Part shown: positions 10,310 through 21,759 of the stretch, piece after piece | How the letters are laid out: each line of letters opens with the position of its first letter | Position numbering within the stretch: the first letter of the stretch is position 1 | Assembly: GCF_949987535.1 (NCBI RefSeq) | Contig: NC_080075.1 | Span: 41,387,036 to 41,451,035, forward strand | DNA length: 64,000 nt | From: Balaenoptera acutorostrata | Lineage: Eukaryota; Chordata; Mammalia; Artiodactyla; Balaenopteridae | Reading direction: 5' to 3' | Translations under genes and position numbers: made by a program | The notes under the pieces: model-generated | What the model saw: only the letters and a program-made list of their open reading frames with translations | Told to the model about the DNA's origin: nothing | Databases searched by the model: none

Positions 10310-11344
10310 GTAGGTAGACTGTTGAAAGCTAAGGAATGCAGCCGAGTTACGAAGTGCCTGGCCAAAGAAAAATCAGGGAGCAGGGATATGAGAGCAGTAA
10401 AATCTGGGGCGGCCAATTCATTGTCAGTTAAAAAAAATACAAATGGCTAGAATCACCATCAAAGTATCACTAATTTCAAACTGCCTTCTAATTAATTACA
10501 GTTCACAGGATGCCTGTTAATTACAGGAGACTCCTGACCTAATGTTTGCAAACGAAGTGCAGATGGCAATATTTAGAGAAATGCAGGCATGAAGCAGGAA
10601 AATGGGGTGTTGGTGTTTTCAGAGTTCCCATCAGGTATCTGAAAGATAGTGGGGTATCTATCTGAAAGATAGATCCAACGAATATATATCAACGACATAA
10701 TCAAGAATGACTTAGTCACTGCCTTCTGTAGTTCTCTGATAGCAGATTGTAGTCAGGGCAAGTTATTCATTGGCTGGTGTGAACCCTTGTGATTCAAATG
10801 AAGTCAGATGGTTTAGCACATACAGTTGTTTGCCTATGTTCTCAGACACTGAAGAACGTTGCTTTCACACTTGTAAGGAGTTTAAAGGAAAAAAACAAAA
10901 CAGTTACCTGCTTCAAGTGCTTAGCATTGTACTCAAACAGTTATAGACGCCATCCTTTAGCTTCTGTGAATTTTTGCCTAAGGAAATGTGTAGTTGTGAA
11001 ACTTACTTCATGACTACCTATTCCTAGTGAAACTTTGTCCTTTAGAAATTACTTAGCAGTGGTTGGTTGCAGAGTGAAAGGTACACACAGTTGTATCTGC
11101 CTGTCAATGCTGACAAGGACATACTGAAAATTCTAAGAGTTGTCAAACGAGATATAAGTTCAGGCTGTTTCTCCAGTGTTCCTTCTGCCTCTGACAAAGA
11201 ATAAATGAATGTGGTTAACAGTCAGAAGTGAGGAAGAAATCAGTTTATAGATGTCTATTTGAAAGACCCCAAATAGAAATTTAGAAATATGAAGGTTTTT
11301 AAAAATCCTACCTAGTAGTAAAAGGTGAATTGAGAACAGGCTGT
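10310..11344. other. Unassigned sequence
   Basis: No repeat recognised. It contains a local duplication with dyad symmetry around 10634-10674 (ATCTGAAAGATAG twice). Possible intron 1 of the inferred gene. Confidence 0.4.
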
Positions 11345-11525
11345 ATGCTGGACACTTGCTGTTCTTTATTTTACAGAACATTCACAACTCTGAGATCACC
11401 ACTATCCACATTTCACAGAGAGAAGAACCTAGGCTTTGAGAAGTTAAGGTAACCTGCCCACGGTCACATGGCTAGTAAGTGATGAGTTTAAGATTGAACT
11501 CAGGTCACCCATGTCTCCAAATTAA
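11345..11525 (-). repeat. MIR SINE relic
   Basis: 'CATTTCACAGAGAGAAGAACC', 'GTTAAGGTAACCTGCCCACGGTCACATGG' and 'GATTGAACTCAGGTC' are antisense MIR in order. Confidence 0.8.
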
Positions 11526-11545
11526 AAACCATGCAGAATGCATGT

Positions 11546-11630
11546 GTATACATTTATCTAAGTGCATCAAGATGTACAGTTTAAATGGGTGAATTTTATC
11601 TAAATCATACCCCAGTAAAGTTAATTTTTA
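11546..11630 (+). mobile_element. Very short 5'-truncated L1
   Basis: About 85 bp: 'GATGTACAGTTTAAATGGGTGAATTTTAT' followed by 'CCCAGTAAAGTTAATTTTTAAAAA', the extreme 3' end of an L1M. An imperfect TSD brackets it (CATGCAGAATGCATGTG / CATGCAGGATGAATGTG). Confidence 0.65.
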
Positions 11631-11639
11631 AAAATCATG

Positions 11640-12296
11640 CAGGATGAATGTGATGTTTTTATGATAAAACTCATCCAAGAAAGAGCACTATGATGATTTC
11701 ACACCTGACAGTTTCTGAGGAAAAAGGGATGGAGATGACACATGTATGTTATTAGCATACACACTGAAAGACTGCTGACACCACAGACTAGAATTGTTCA
11801 TTCAGGTAACCTTCCCAAACTTAAGATACATATAGAAATATCAACCAGGATGCTACCATGTGTAAGAGACATGCAAGTCTCTTGTGGAAATCAACCAAGC
11901 AAATGCAAAATTGGAAAAGACATTTAAAGTATGTGATATCAAAATTGTCTAACAAAAATATGTCCCAAGTACTGGGCATTAAAAAGTTAGATACTTTTGC
12001 TAGTGGTATGCATTAAAGTCACATTTTCTGTGTGTAAGATAGTATGTACTATATTAAGCATTGCGATTATAAGCTGTACAGCAGAATTTACACGTTATTT
12101 TCAATTAAAATTTGTTTGAACAGTCTGTCAAAACATGCCAAGGCACCAGTTGTTAGTGCTTTTGTGTTAGAAGGCTGTGTTTGGCTGTTTATAGAGAATA
12201 TATTGACTCGTTTTTCATTTTATGATGTTCCATTTTGAAGTTTCACCAGTTTCAGAAACATTTTAAACTTAAAGCTTTAATTAAAATGTACCAAAT
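11640..12296. other. Unassigned AT-rich sequence
   Basis: No repeat, exon or regulatory motif recognised. Confidence 0.45.
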
Positions 12297-12300
12297 TTTA

Positions 12301-12576
12301 AAAATAAATTTATTTATTTATTTTTGGCTGTGTTGGGTATTCGTTGTGGTGCGCGGGCTTCTCATTGCGGTGGCTTTTCTTGTTGTGGAGCACGGGCTCT
12401 AGGTGTGCGGGCTTCAGTAGTTGTGGCATGCAGGCTCTAGAGCGCAGGCTCAGTAGTTGTGGCGCATAGGCTTAGTTGCTCCGTGGCATGTGGGATCTTC
12501 CTGGACCAGGGATCGAACCCATGTCCCCTGCATTGGCAGGCGGATTCTTAGCCACTGTGCTACCAGGGAAGTCCCT
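12301..12576 (-). mobile_element. CHR-type SINE, type B
   Basis: Antisense copy, T-rich tail on the left and ACCAGGGAAGTCCC on the right. The TSD is eroded (CCAAATTTT / TCAAATATTTT). Lacks part of the body, so shorter than the type B copies at 2.0 and 20.0 kb. Confidence 0.93.
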
Positions 12577-12579
12577 CAA

Positions 12580-13549
12580 ATATTTTGTGAACTGGGTATT
12601 CTGAATAATCACAGTTGCCCATACATATGTAGAAACAGGACACAAAATAGCTCATGGCTTTTTACAAGCACCCAAACTGGCTTTCTTAGGATGCTTAAAC
12701 TGATAGTTGCCATCCCCACCTGAAACAGATATATCTGTATTGGTCAGTTTAACAGCCCCAATAATGACAAACTCCACAAGACCTTGGAATAAGATTTGAT
12801 CAATGAGATTTCACTCTTAGGAATTCTGCACAACCTTAAATTCTCCCAGAGAATATATTCTTCAGTGGCAATCATGAAGACAGTGACATATCTTGAGTGA
12901 AAAAGAAAACAACTGTGACAGAAAGCATGAGTCTTTTTGTCACAAATGAGGCAATTTGATCAGGATGCATACTTAGCACCCCTCTTGAAGTCCAAGAGGA
13001 AACTCTAACCCAGCGCTCCCCATCAGGAGAGTCCTTTGCAAGTCTGAGCATAACAACAGAAAATCACTACTCTTGGTAATTCAACATAACCAGGGTGGCG
13101 GGGAATAGCACAAAGCCTGAGATGAGATCTCTGAACACCTATCCTTCCTCTCTTTACTATTTTACTTCTTTAACATTTGTTTAGTATTAGTGCAGCTTGC
13201 TTGGCAATGAAAGCTATGTCTTCTCAGACATGCATAAGCCTATAGTTGACGGACTACTAAAAATGTTTCCACTCCAACTGACTTCTAGTGTGGTTTTTCA
13301 TAATTTATTCACCAAATTTATGATTCATTCCAGAAATGTACAATTTACTAGAAAGCATTCTGGACAGGTGGAAGCAGTTTTATTTTGCATACCATGGATG
13401 TGTTATCCATAATAAATCCATAGTAAATGCACATTTTTTCCTGTTCATAGCATATCACCTCTAGTCCTTCTATCTGCATAATAAAACTTCAGGTACAATT
13501 TCAAAACTATACTTCAAATTCTTAAGATACATTTTGGTGAGATATATTA
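12580..13549. other. Unassigned sequence
   Basis: Nearly 1 kb with no recognised repeat or exon; candidate single-copy intron or intergenic DNA. Confidence 0.45.
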
Positions 13550-13779
13550 AGAACCTTTAAAAAGTGTATGACCTTTGATCCAATAATTGCCCTCTAGAAA
13601 TCTATCCAAAGAAAACAGAAATTCAAGCAAAGATTTTTATATAAAAGATGTTCACTGCAGTGTCATTTATAAGGACAAACATTGGAAAATCTAATCTAAA
13701 TCAACCTTAGTAAAATCCTTTAATGAATTGATGTATCAATTTATGGTTATTTTAAAATATAGTCATTTAAAATTTATGG
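13550..13779 (+). repeat. Old L1 3' end, left part
   Basis: 'TGACCTTTGATCCAATAATTGCC' and 'GAAATCTATCCAAAGAAAAC' encode the diverged C-terminal part of ORF2 of an old L1M. The element is split by the young L1 and a SINE and resumes at 20365. Confidence 0.7.
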
Positions 13780-14686
13780 GAGATTGGTTCAAGATGGCGG
13801 AGTAGAAGGATGTGTGCTCACTCCCTCTTGCAAGAGCACTGGAATCACAACTAACTGCTGAACAGTCATCGACAGGAAGACACTGGAACTCACCAAAAAA
13901 GATACCCCACATCCAAAGACAGAGGAGAAGCTGCAATGAGACAGTAGGAGGGGTGCAATTACAATAAAATCAAATCCCATAACCGCTGGGTGGGTGACTC
14001 ACAAACTGGAGAACAATTATACCATATAGGTCCACCCACTGGAGTGAAGGTTCTGAGCCCCAAGTCAGGCTTCCCAACCTGGGGGTCCGGCAATGGAAGG
14101 AGGAATTCCCAGAGAATCAGACTTTGAAGGCTAGCGGGATTTGATTGCAGGACTTCGACAGGACTGGGGGAAACAGAGACTCCACTCTTGGAGGGCACAC
14201 ACAAAATAGTGTGCACATCAGGACCCGGGGGGAAGGAGCAGGGACCTGCATAGGAGACTGAACCAGACCTACCTGCTAGTGTTGGAGTGTCTCCTGCAGA
14301 GGTGGGGGGTGGCTGTGGCTCACCACGGGGACAAGGACACTGGGAGCAGAAGTTCTGGGACATACTACTTGGCGTGAGCCCTTCCGGAGTCCGCCATTAG
14401 CCCCACCAAGGAGCCTGTGGGCTCTGGTGCTGGGTCGCCTCAGGCCAAACAACCAACAGGGAGGGAACTCAGCCCCACCCATCAGCAGACAAGCAGATTA
14501 AAGTTTTACTGAGCTCTGCCCATCAGAGGAACACCCAGTTCTACCAACCACCAGTCCCTCCCATCAGGAAGCTTGCACAAGCCTCTTAGATAGCCTCATC
14601 CACCAGAGGGCAGACAGCAGAAGCAAGAAGACTTACAATACTGCAGCCTGTGGAACGAAAACCACATTCACAGAAAGATAGACAAA
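13780..14686 (+). promoter_or_regulatory. L1 5' UTR with internal promoter
   Basis: L1 transcription starts at the element's own first base from an internal pol II promoter. The start contains CAAGATGGCGG, a YY1-type site (core AAGATGGCGG at 13791-13800), the position where active mammalian L1s bind YY1 to set the start site. A perfect CTCF core motif lies at 14600-14612. Confidence 0.8.
14600..14612 (+). promoter_or_regulatory. CTCF core motif in the L1 5' UTR
   Basis: CCACCAGAGGGCA matches CCASYAGRKGGCR at all 13 positions. It lies 75 bp before the ORF1 start. Binding is inferred from the motif only. Confidence 0.6.
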
Positions 14687-15617
14687 ATGAAAAGGCAGAG
14701 GACTATGTACCAGATGAAGGAACAAGATAAAACCCCAAAAAAACAACTAAATGAAGTGGAGATAGGCAACTTTCCAGAAAACGAATTCAGAATAATGATG
14801 GTGAAGGTGATCCAGGACCTCAGAAAAAGAATGGAGGCAAAGATCGAGAAGATGCAAGAAATGTTTAACAAAGACCTAGAAGAATTAAAGAAAAAACACT
14901 TAGAAGAATTAAAGAACAAACAAACAGAGATGCACAATAAAATAGCTGAAATGGAAAATACACTAGAAGGAATCAATAGCAGAATAACTGAGGCAGAAGA
15001 ACGGATAAGTGACCTGGAAGACAGAATGGTGGAATTCACTGCTGCAGAACAGAATAAAGAAAAAAAGAATGAAGAGAAATGAAGACAGCCCAAGAGACCT
15101 CTGAGACAACATTAAACGCAGCAACATTTGCATTATAGGGGTTCCAGAAGGAGAAGAGAGAGAGAAAAGACCTGAGAAAATATTTGAAGGGATTATAGTT
15201 GAAAACTTCCCTAAATTGGGAACGGAAATGGCCACCCAAGTCCAGGAAACACAGAGAGTCCCAGGCAGGATAAACCCAAGGAGAAACACTCTGAGACTCA
15301 TAGTAATCAAATTGACAAAAATTAAAGACAAAGAAAAATTATTAAAAGCAATAAGAGAAAAGCGACAAATAACATACAAGGGAACTGCCATAAGGTTAAC
15401 AGCTGATTTCTCAGCAGAAACTCTACAAGCCAGCAGGGAATGGCATGATATATTTAAAGTGATGAAAGGGAAGAACCTACAACCAAGATTACTCTACCCA
15501 GCAAGGATCTCATTCAGATTTGACAGAGAAATCAAAAGCTTTACAGACAAGCAAAGGCTAAGAGAATTCAGCACCACCAAACCAGCTCTACAACAAATGC
15601 TAAGGGAACTTCTCTAA
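14687..15617 (+). pseudogene. L1 ORF1 (RNA-binding protein), broken
   Basis: ORF1 protein coats L1 RNA as a trimer. The first 131 codons (14687-15082) give a lysine- and glutamate-rich coiled coil with heptads through 'MEAKIEKMQEMFNKDLEEL'. A one-base frameshift in the A-rich stretch near 15058-15067 ends it at TGA 15080. The rest (RRM and C-terminal domain, ending TAA 15615) reads on in another frame and shows 'NICIIGVPEGEE' and 'IRLTADFSAETLQASREW'. That frame also has a TGA at 15102, where a CGA codon is expected, a typical methyl-CpG decay. Close to full length when the frames are joined conceptually. Confidence 0.95.
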
Positions 15618-15675
15618 GTGGGAAACACAAGAGAAGAAAAGGACCTATAAAAACAAACCCAAAACAATTAAGAAA

Positions 15676-18600
15676 ATGGTCATAGGAACATACATATTGA
15701 TAATTACTTTAAACATGAATGGATTAAATGCTCCAACCAAAAGACACAGGCTCGATGAATGGATACAAAAACAAGACCCATATATATGCTGTCTACAAGA
15801 GACCCACTTCAGAGCTAGGGACACATACAGACTGAAAGTGAGGGGATGGAAAAAGATATTCCATGCAAATGGAAATCAAAAGAAAGCTGGAGTAGCAATA
15901 CTCATATCAAATAAAACGGACTTTAAAATAAAGAATATTGCAAGAGACAAGGAAGGACACTACATAATGATCAAGGGATCAATCCTAGAAGAAGATATAA
16001 CAATTATAAATATATATGCACCCAACATAGGAGCACCACAATACAGAAGGCAAATGCTAACAGCTATAAAAGAGGAAATTAACAGTAACACAATAACAGT
16101 GGGGGACTTTAACACCTCACTTGCACCAATGGACAGATCATCCAGACAGAAAATTAATAAGGAAACACAAGCTTTAAATGACACAATAGACCAGATAGAT
16201 TTAATTGATATTTACAGGACATTCCATCCAAAAACAGCAGATTACACTTTCTTCTCAAGTGTACATGGAAGATTCTCCAGGATAGATCACATCTTGGGTC
16301 ACAAATCAAGACTTGGTAAATTTAAGAAAATTGAAATCATAACAAGCATCTTTTCTGACCACAACGCTATGAGATTAGAAATACATTACAGGGGGAAAAA
16401 AAAGTAAAAAACACAAACACATGGAAGCTACACAATACATTATTAAATAACCAAGAAATCAAAGAGGAAATCAAAAAATACCTAGAGACAAATGACAATG
16501 AAAACACGATGACCCAAAACCTATCAGATGCAGCAAAATCTGTTCTAAGAGGGAAGTTTATAGCAACACAATCCTACCTCAAGAAACAAGAAAAATCTCA
16601 AATAAACTATCTAACCTTACACTTAAAGGGACTAGAGGAAGAAGAAACAAAACCCAAAGTCAGTAGAAGGAAAGAAATCATAAAGACCAGAGCAGAAATA
16701 AATGAAAAAGAAAACAATAGCAAAGATCAATAAAACTAAAAGCTGGTTCTTTGAGAAGATAAACAAAATTGATAAACCTTTAGCTAGACTCATCAAGAAA
16801 AAGAGGGAGTGGACTCAAATCAATAAAATTAGAAATGAAAAAGAAGAAGTTACAGCAGACACCACAGAAATACAAAGCATCATAAGAGACTACTACAAGC
16901 AACTCTATGCCAATAAAATGGACAACCTGGAAGAAATGGACAAATCCTTCCAGGTACAACCTTCCAAGACTGAACCAGGAAGAAATAGAAAATATGAACA
17001 GACCAATCACAAGTAATGAACTTGAAACTGTGATTAAAAATCTTCCAGGGGCTTCCCTGGTGGCGCAGTGGTTGAGAGTCTGCCTGCTAATGCAGGGGAC
17101 ACGGGTTCGCGCCCTGGTCTGGGAAGATCCCACATGCCACGGAGCAACTAGGCCCGTGAGCCACAACTACTGAGCCTGCGCGTCTGGAGCCTGTGCTCTG
17201 CAACAAGGGAGGCCACAATAGTGAGAGGCCCGCGCACCGCGATGAAGAGTAGCCACCGCTTGCCACAACTGCAGGAAGCCCTAGCACAGAAACGAAGACC
17301 CAACATAGCAATCAATCAATCAATAAATAAATCTTTAAAATAAAAAAAAAATCTTCCAGCAAACAAAAGTCCAGGACCAGATGGCTTCACAGGTGAATTC
17401 TATCAAACATTTCGAGAACTAACACCTATCCTTCTCAAACTCTTCCAAAAAATTACAGAGGAAGGAACACTCCCAGACTCATTCTATGAAGCCACCATCA
17501 CCCTGATACCAAAACCAGACAGAGATACTACAAAAAAAGAAAATTACAGACCAATATCACTGATGAATATAGATGCAAAAATCCTCAACAAAATACTAGC
17601 AAACGGAATCCAACAACACATTAAAAAGATCATACACCATGATCAAGTGGGATTTATCCCAGGGATGCACGTATTCTTCAATATACGTAAATCAATCAAT
17701 GTGATACACCATATTAACAAATTGAAGAATAAAAACCATATGATCATCTCAATAGATGCAGAAAAAGCTTTTGACAAAATTCAACACCCATTTATGATAA
17801 AAACCCTCCAGACAGTGGGCACAGAGGGAACCTACCTCAACATAATAAAGCCCATATATGACACATCTGCAGCAAACATCATTCTCAATGGTGAAAACCT
17901 GAAAGCATTTCCTCTAAGATACGGAACAAGACAAGGATATCCACTCTCACCGCTCTTATTCAACATAGTTTTGGAAGTCCTAGCCACGGCAATCAGAGAA
18001 GAAAAAGAAATAAAAGGAATACAAATTGGAAAAGAAGAAGTAAAACTGTCACTGTTTGCAGATGACATGATACTATACATAGAGAATCCTAAAGATGCTA
18101 CCAGAAAACTACTAGAGCTAATCAATGAATTTGGTAAAGTAAATGCACAGAAATCTCTTGCATTCCTATACACTAATGATGAAAAATCTGAAAGAGAATT
18201 TATGGAAACACTCCCATTTACCATTGCAACAAAAAGAATAAAATACCTAGGAATAAACCTACCTAGGGAGACAAAAGCCCTGTATGCAGAAAACTATAAG
18301 AAACTGATGAAAGAAATTAAAGATGATACCAACAGATGGAGAGATATACCATGTTCTTGGATTGGAAGAATCAATATTGTGAAAATGACTATACTACCCA
18401 AAGCAATCTACAGATTCAACGCAATCCCTATCAAATTACCAGTGGCATTTTTTACAGAACTAGAACAAAAAATCTTAAAATTTGTATGGAGATACAAAAG
18501 ACCCCGAATAGCTAAAGCAGTCTTGAGGGAAAAAAACGGAGCTGGAGGAATCAGACTCCCTGACTTCAGACTATACTACAAAGCTACAGTAATGAAGACA

Positions 18601-19764
18601 ATATGGTACTGGCACAAAAACAGAAATATAGATCAATGGAACAAGACAGAAAGCCCAGAGATAAACCCACGCACCTATGGTCAACTAATCTATGACAAAG
18701 GAGGCAAGGATATACAATGGAGACAAGACAGTCTCTTCAATAAGTGGTGCTGGGAAAACTGGGCAGCCACATGTAAAAGAATGAAATTAAAACACTCCCT
18801 AACACCATACACAAAAATAAACTCAAAATGGATTAAAGACCTAAATGTAAGACTGGACACTATAAAACTCTTAGAGGAAAACATAGGCAGAACACTCTTT
18901 CACATAAATCACAGCAAGATCTTTTTTGACCCACCTCCTAGAGTAATGGAAATAAAAACAAAAATAAACAAATGGGACCTAATGAAACTTAAAAACTTTT
19001 GCACAGCAAAGGAAACTATAAACAAGAAGAAAAGACAACCCTCAGAATGGGAGAAAATATTTGCAAATGAATCAATGGACAAAGGGTTAATCTCCAAAAT
19101 ATATAAACAGCTCATTAAGCTCAATATTAAAAAAACAAACAACCCAATTAAGAAATAGGCAGAAGACCTAAATTGACATTTCTGCAAAGAAGACATACAG
19201 ATGGCCAAGAGGCACATGCAAAGCTGCTCAACATTACTAATTATTAGAGAAATGCAAATCAAAACTACAATGAGGTATCACCTCACACCAGTTAGAACGG
19301 GCATCATCAGAAAATCTACAAACAACAAATGCTGGAGAGGGTGTGGAGAAAAGGGACCCCTCTTGCACTGTTGGTGGGAATGTAAATTGATACAGTCACT
19401 TTGGAGAACAGTATGGAGGTTCCTTAAAAAACTAAAAATAGAATTACCATATAATCCAGCAATCCCACTACTGGGCATATACCCAGAGAAAACCATAATT
19501 CAAAAAGACACATGCACCCCAATGTTCATTGCAGCACTATTTACAATAACCAGGTCATGGAAGCAACCTAAGATGCCCATCGACAGACGAATGGATAAAG
19601 AGTTGTGGTACATATATACAATGGAATATTACTCAGCTATAAAAAGGAACGAAATTGGGTCATTTGTTGAGACGTGGATGGACCTAGAGACTGTCATACA
19701 GAGTAAAGTAAGTCAGAAAGAGAAAAACAAATATCATATATTAATGCATATATGTGGAATCTAG
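15676..19764 (+). pseudogene. L1 ORF2 (endonuclease-reverse transcriptase), broken
   Basis: ORF2p nicks DNA and primes reverse transcription. The endonuclease domain (15676-16404) is readable and retains catalytic positions: Glu in QETH (15799), Asp in GDFN (16105) and SDH (16354-16362). It ends at TAA 16405 after a frameshift in an A-run. Further frame changes occur near 16710 and 16960. A SINE fills 17049-17346. The reverse transcriptase then runs open for 531 codons from 17563 with FADD at 18055-18066. About five residues usually found just before 'NAQKS' are missing in frame. TAG at 19156 replaces a tryptophan codon. The cysteine-rich end ([18 protein letters not shown] from about 19330) continues in the same frame to 19764. 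Confidence 0.95.
17049..17346 (+). mobile_element. CHR-type SINE, type A, inside L1 ORF2
   Basis: Perfect 13-bp TSD AAAAATCTTCCAG at 17036-17048 and 17347-17359. Head GGGCTTCCCTGGTGGCGCAG, B box GGGTTCGCGCC, type A body, tail (AATC)n then (AAAT)n. It splits ORF2 between the endonuclease and reverse transcriptase and is therefore younger than the L1. Confidence 0.97.
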
Positions 19765-19977
19765 AAAAATGTACAGATGAACTGGTTTGCAAGGCAGAAA
19801 TAGAGACAGAGATGTAGAGAACAAACATATGGACACCAAGGGGGAAAGTGTGGGTGGGGTGGGGTGGTGGTGGGATGAATTGGGAGATTGGGGTTGACAT
19901 ATATACACTAATATGTATAAAATAGATAACTAATAAGAACCTGCTGTATAAAAATAATAAAATTTTAAAAATAGAAC
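19765..19977 (+). other. L1 3' UTR with G-rich tract
   Basis: Follows the ORF2 stop. It contains a G-run series at 19840-19874 able to form a quadruplex on the sense strand, then 'ATAACTAATAAGAACCTGC' and an A-rich tail with AATAAA-like signals near 19953. Confidence 0.9.
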
Positions 19978-19996
19978 AAAATTTATGGAAATTTTA

Positions 19997-20353
19997 GGGA
20001 CTTCCCTGGTGGTGCAGTGGTTAAGAATCTGCCTGCTAAGGCAGGGGACACGGGTTCGAGCCCTGGTCCGGGAAGATCCCACATGCTGCAGAGCAGCTAA
20101 GCTCGTGTCCCACAACTACTGAGCCTGCGCTCTAGAGCCCACACGCCACAACTACTGAGCCCGCGTGCCACAACTACTGAAGCCCACACGCCTAGAGCCT
20201 GTGCTCTGCAACAAGAGAAGCCACTGCAAAGAGAAGCCCTCACACTGCAACGAAGAGTAGCCCCCACTCGCTGCAACTAGAGAAAGCCTGCACACGGCAA
20301 TGAAGACCCAATGCAGCCAAAAATAAATAAATAAATATGTAAAAAAATAAAAT
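19997..20353 (+). mobile_element. CHR-type SINE, type B, inserted at the L1 junction
   Basis: Full-length type B copy with head GGGACTTCCCTGGTGG, repeated CACAACTACTGA modules and (AAAT)n tail. Perfect 19-bp TSD AAAATTTATGGAAATTTTA at 19978-19996 and 20354-20372. Its TSD begins at exactly the same base as the L1 TSD, so it used the nick site at the L1 tail. Confidence 0.97.
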
Positions 20354-20364
20354 AAAATTTATGG

Positions 20365-20595
20365 AAATTTTAAAATGTGCTTCATTTTCATTTGATCATA
20401 TAGAGTATCATCCCATCTTAGTAAAAATACATGTGTATGCATAGAAAAAAGAGTAGAAGCAATTACATAAAAATGTTAACTGTGGTTATTGCTGAATAGT
20501 AGGATTATGAGCCATTTAAATTTTCTTTACACCTTTAATTTTTTTCATATTCTCTATAATAAACATTATTTTTTTATTGTCAGGAAAATAAATGC
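20365..20595 (+). repeat. Old L1 3' end, right part
   Basis: Continuation of the 13550-13779 L1M: 'GTGGTTATTGCTGAATAGTAGG', 'ACACCTTTAATTTTTTTCATATTCTC' and 'TATAATAAACATTATTTTTTTATTG' are its 3' UTR. Confidence 0.7.
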
Positions 20596-21330
20596 TATTT
20601 TAAAAAATTCTTAGAGGGCTTAGTAAGTGCTTGAGTTCTCAATTCATAACTAGTAGAATGAAATATTAGTGCTTATGCATGGGAAATAGCCCAGAAATAA
20701 CCCTAAACAATGACTACTTTAGAAATCAATCAGTTTCACTCTGCCTCCTCCTTTCTTTCGTTCTTATCGTGAACTAGTTGTTTAAAATGTTTCCTATAGT
20801 TGAAAGCCTATTTCTACCAAATCAGAATAGTATAAAATGAATTAAGTCTAAAAGCTTACAGCTACATAAACCTAAAGTGTTAACATAATAAAAAGAGGTT
20901 AATAACACAAGCCCCAAAACAAATGTTATACATAATGACATATTTTCTTCTTTCCAAAAAAGCCAAAGAGCCCTAGGCCCTGTGCCAAATACTTCAGAAG
21001 TGCCATAACTGGAGGTTTTTTCTACTAAAACAGTGATATATATATATATATATATATGTTTAAACATATCTAGGAAAAGGTCTGGAAAGCTACACCTTGA
21101 TATCAAGATATCAAGTCTCTGGGTTGGTAGAATTATAAACGTTTTCAGACATTTTTGCACGTCAGTATCTTCAGATTGTTCTAGAATGTACAAACATAGC
21201 CTTTTGTAAAAAGAAAAAGGTGTTTTAATGTCATTTTGGAAAAAAAAAAGATACCACTGGGAGCTGTCAGAATTAGTCTCTCTGAGACCTCCCTAACTTA
21301 AAATTAGGAACAAATTACCAATTACAGTAT
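20596..21330. other. Unassigned AT-rich sequence with (TA)n
   Basis: No family recognised. A (TA)n run lies at 21036-21057. Confidence 0.5.
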
Positions 21331-21344
21331 GGAGGGTTTTTTGT

Positions 21345-21752
21345 TTGCTTTTTGTTTTTGTTTTTTTAATTATTATTATTTTTTTACAGTAGGTCCTTTT
21401 TGGTTATCTATTTTAAATATAGCAGTGTGTACATGTCAATCCCAAACTCCCAATTTATCCCTCCCCCTCCCCTTTTCCCCCTGGTAACCATAAGTTCATT
21501 CTCTAAGTCTGTGAGTCTGTTTGCTTTGTAAATAAGTTCGTTTGCGTCTTTTTTTTTTAGATTCCACATATAAGCGATATCATATGATATTTGTCTTTCT
21601 CTGTGTGACTTATTTCACTTAGTATGATAATCTCCATGTTGCTGCAAATGGCATTATTTCATTCTTTTTAATGGCTGAGTAATATTCCACTGTATATATG
21701 TACCACATCTTCTTTATCCATTCATCTGTCATTGGACATTTAGGTTGCTTCA
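21345..21752 (-). mobile_element. 5'-truncated L1, antisense
   Basis: Antisense 3' UTR and end of ORF2: 'CCTCCCCCTCCCCTTTTCCCC', 'AGATTCCACATATAAGCGATATC', 'GGCTGAGTAATATTCCACTG' and 'GACATTTAGGTTGCTTC'. Flanked by an imperfect TSD (ACAGTATGGAGGGTTTT at 21325, ACAGTATGGGGTTTT at 21752). The C-rich block is the complement of the G-rich tract seen in the young L1. Confidence 0.9.
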
Positions 21753-21759
21753 CAGTATG

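Larger units (their letters stand above)
13780..19977 (+). mobile_element. Full-length LINE-1, disabled
   Basis: About 5.9 kb without its inner SINE. It begins GAGATTGGTTCAAGATGGCGG and holds a 907-bp 5' UTR, ORF1, ORF2 and a 3' UTR ending in an A-rich tail. The target duplication AAAATTTATGG (11 bp, perfect) lies at 13769-13779 and 19978-19988. L1 copies itself by target-primed reverse transcription. This copy cannot do so, because both ORFs carry frameshifts or stops and ORF2 holds a SINE. Its low decay relative to the surrounding L1M marks it as the youngest LINE in the window. Confidence 0.97.

Noticed and set aside
15676..19764. Functional reverse transcriptase gene or bacterial-type retroelement
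   Set aside because: Order of domains, flanking ORF1, 3' UTR and TSD identify a LINE-1; frameshifts, stops and a SINE make it non-functional.
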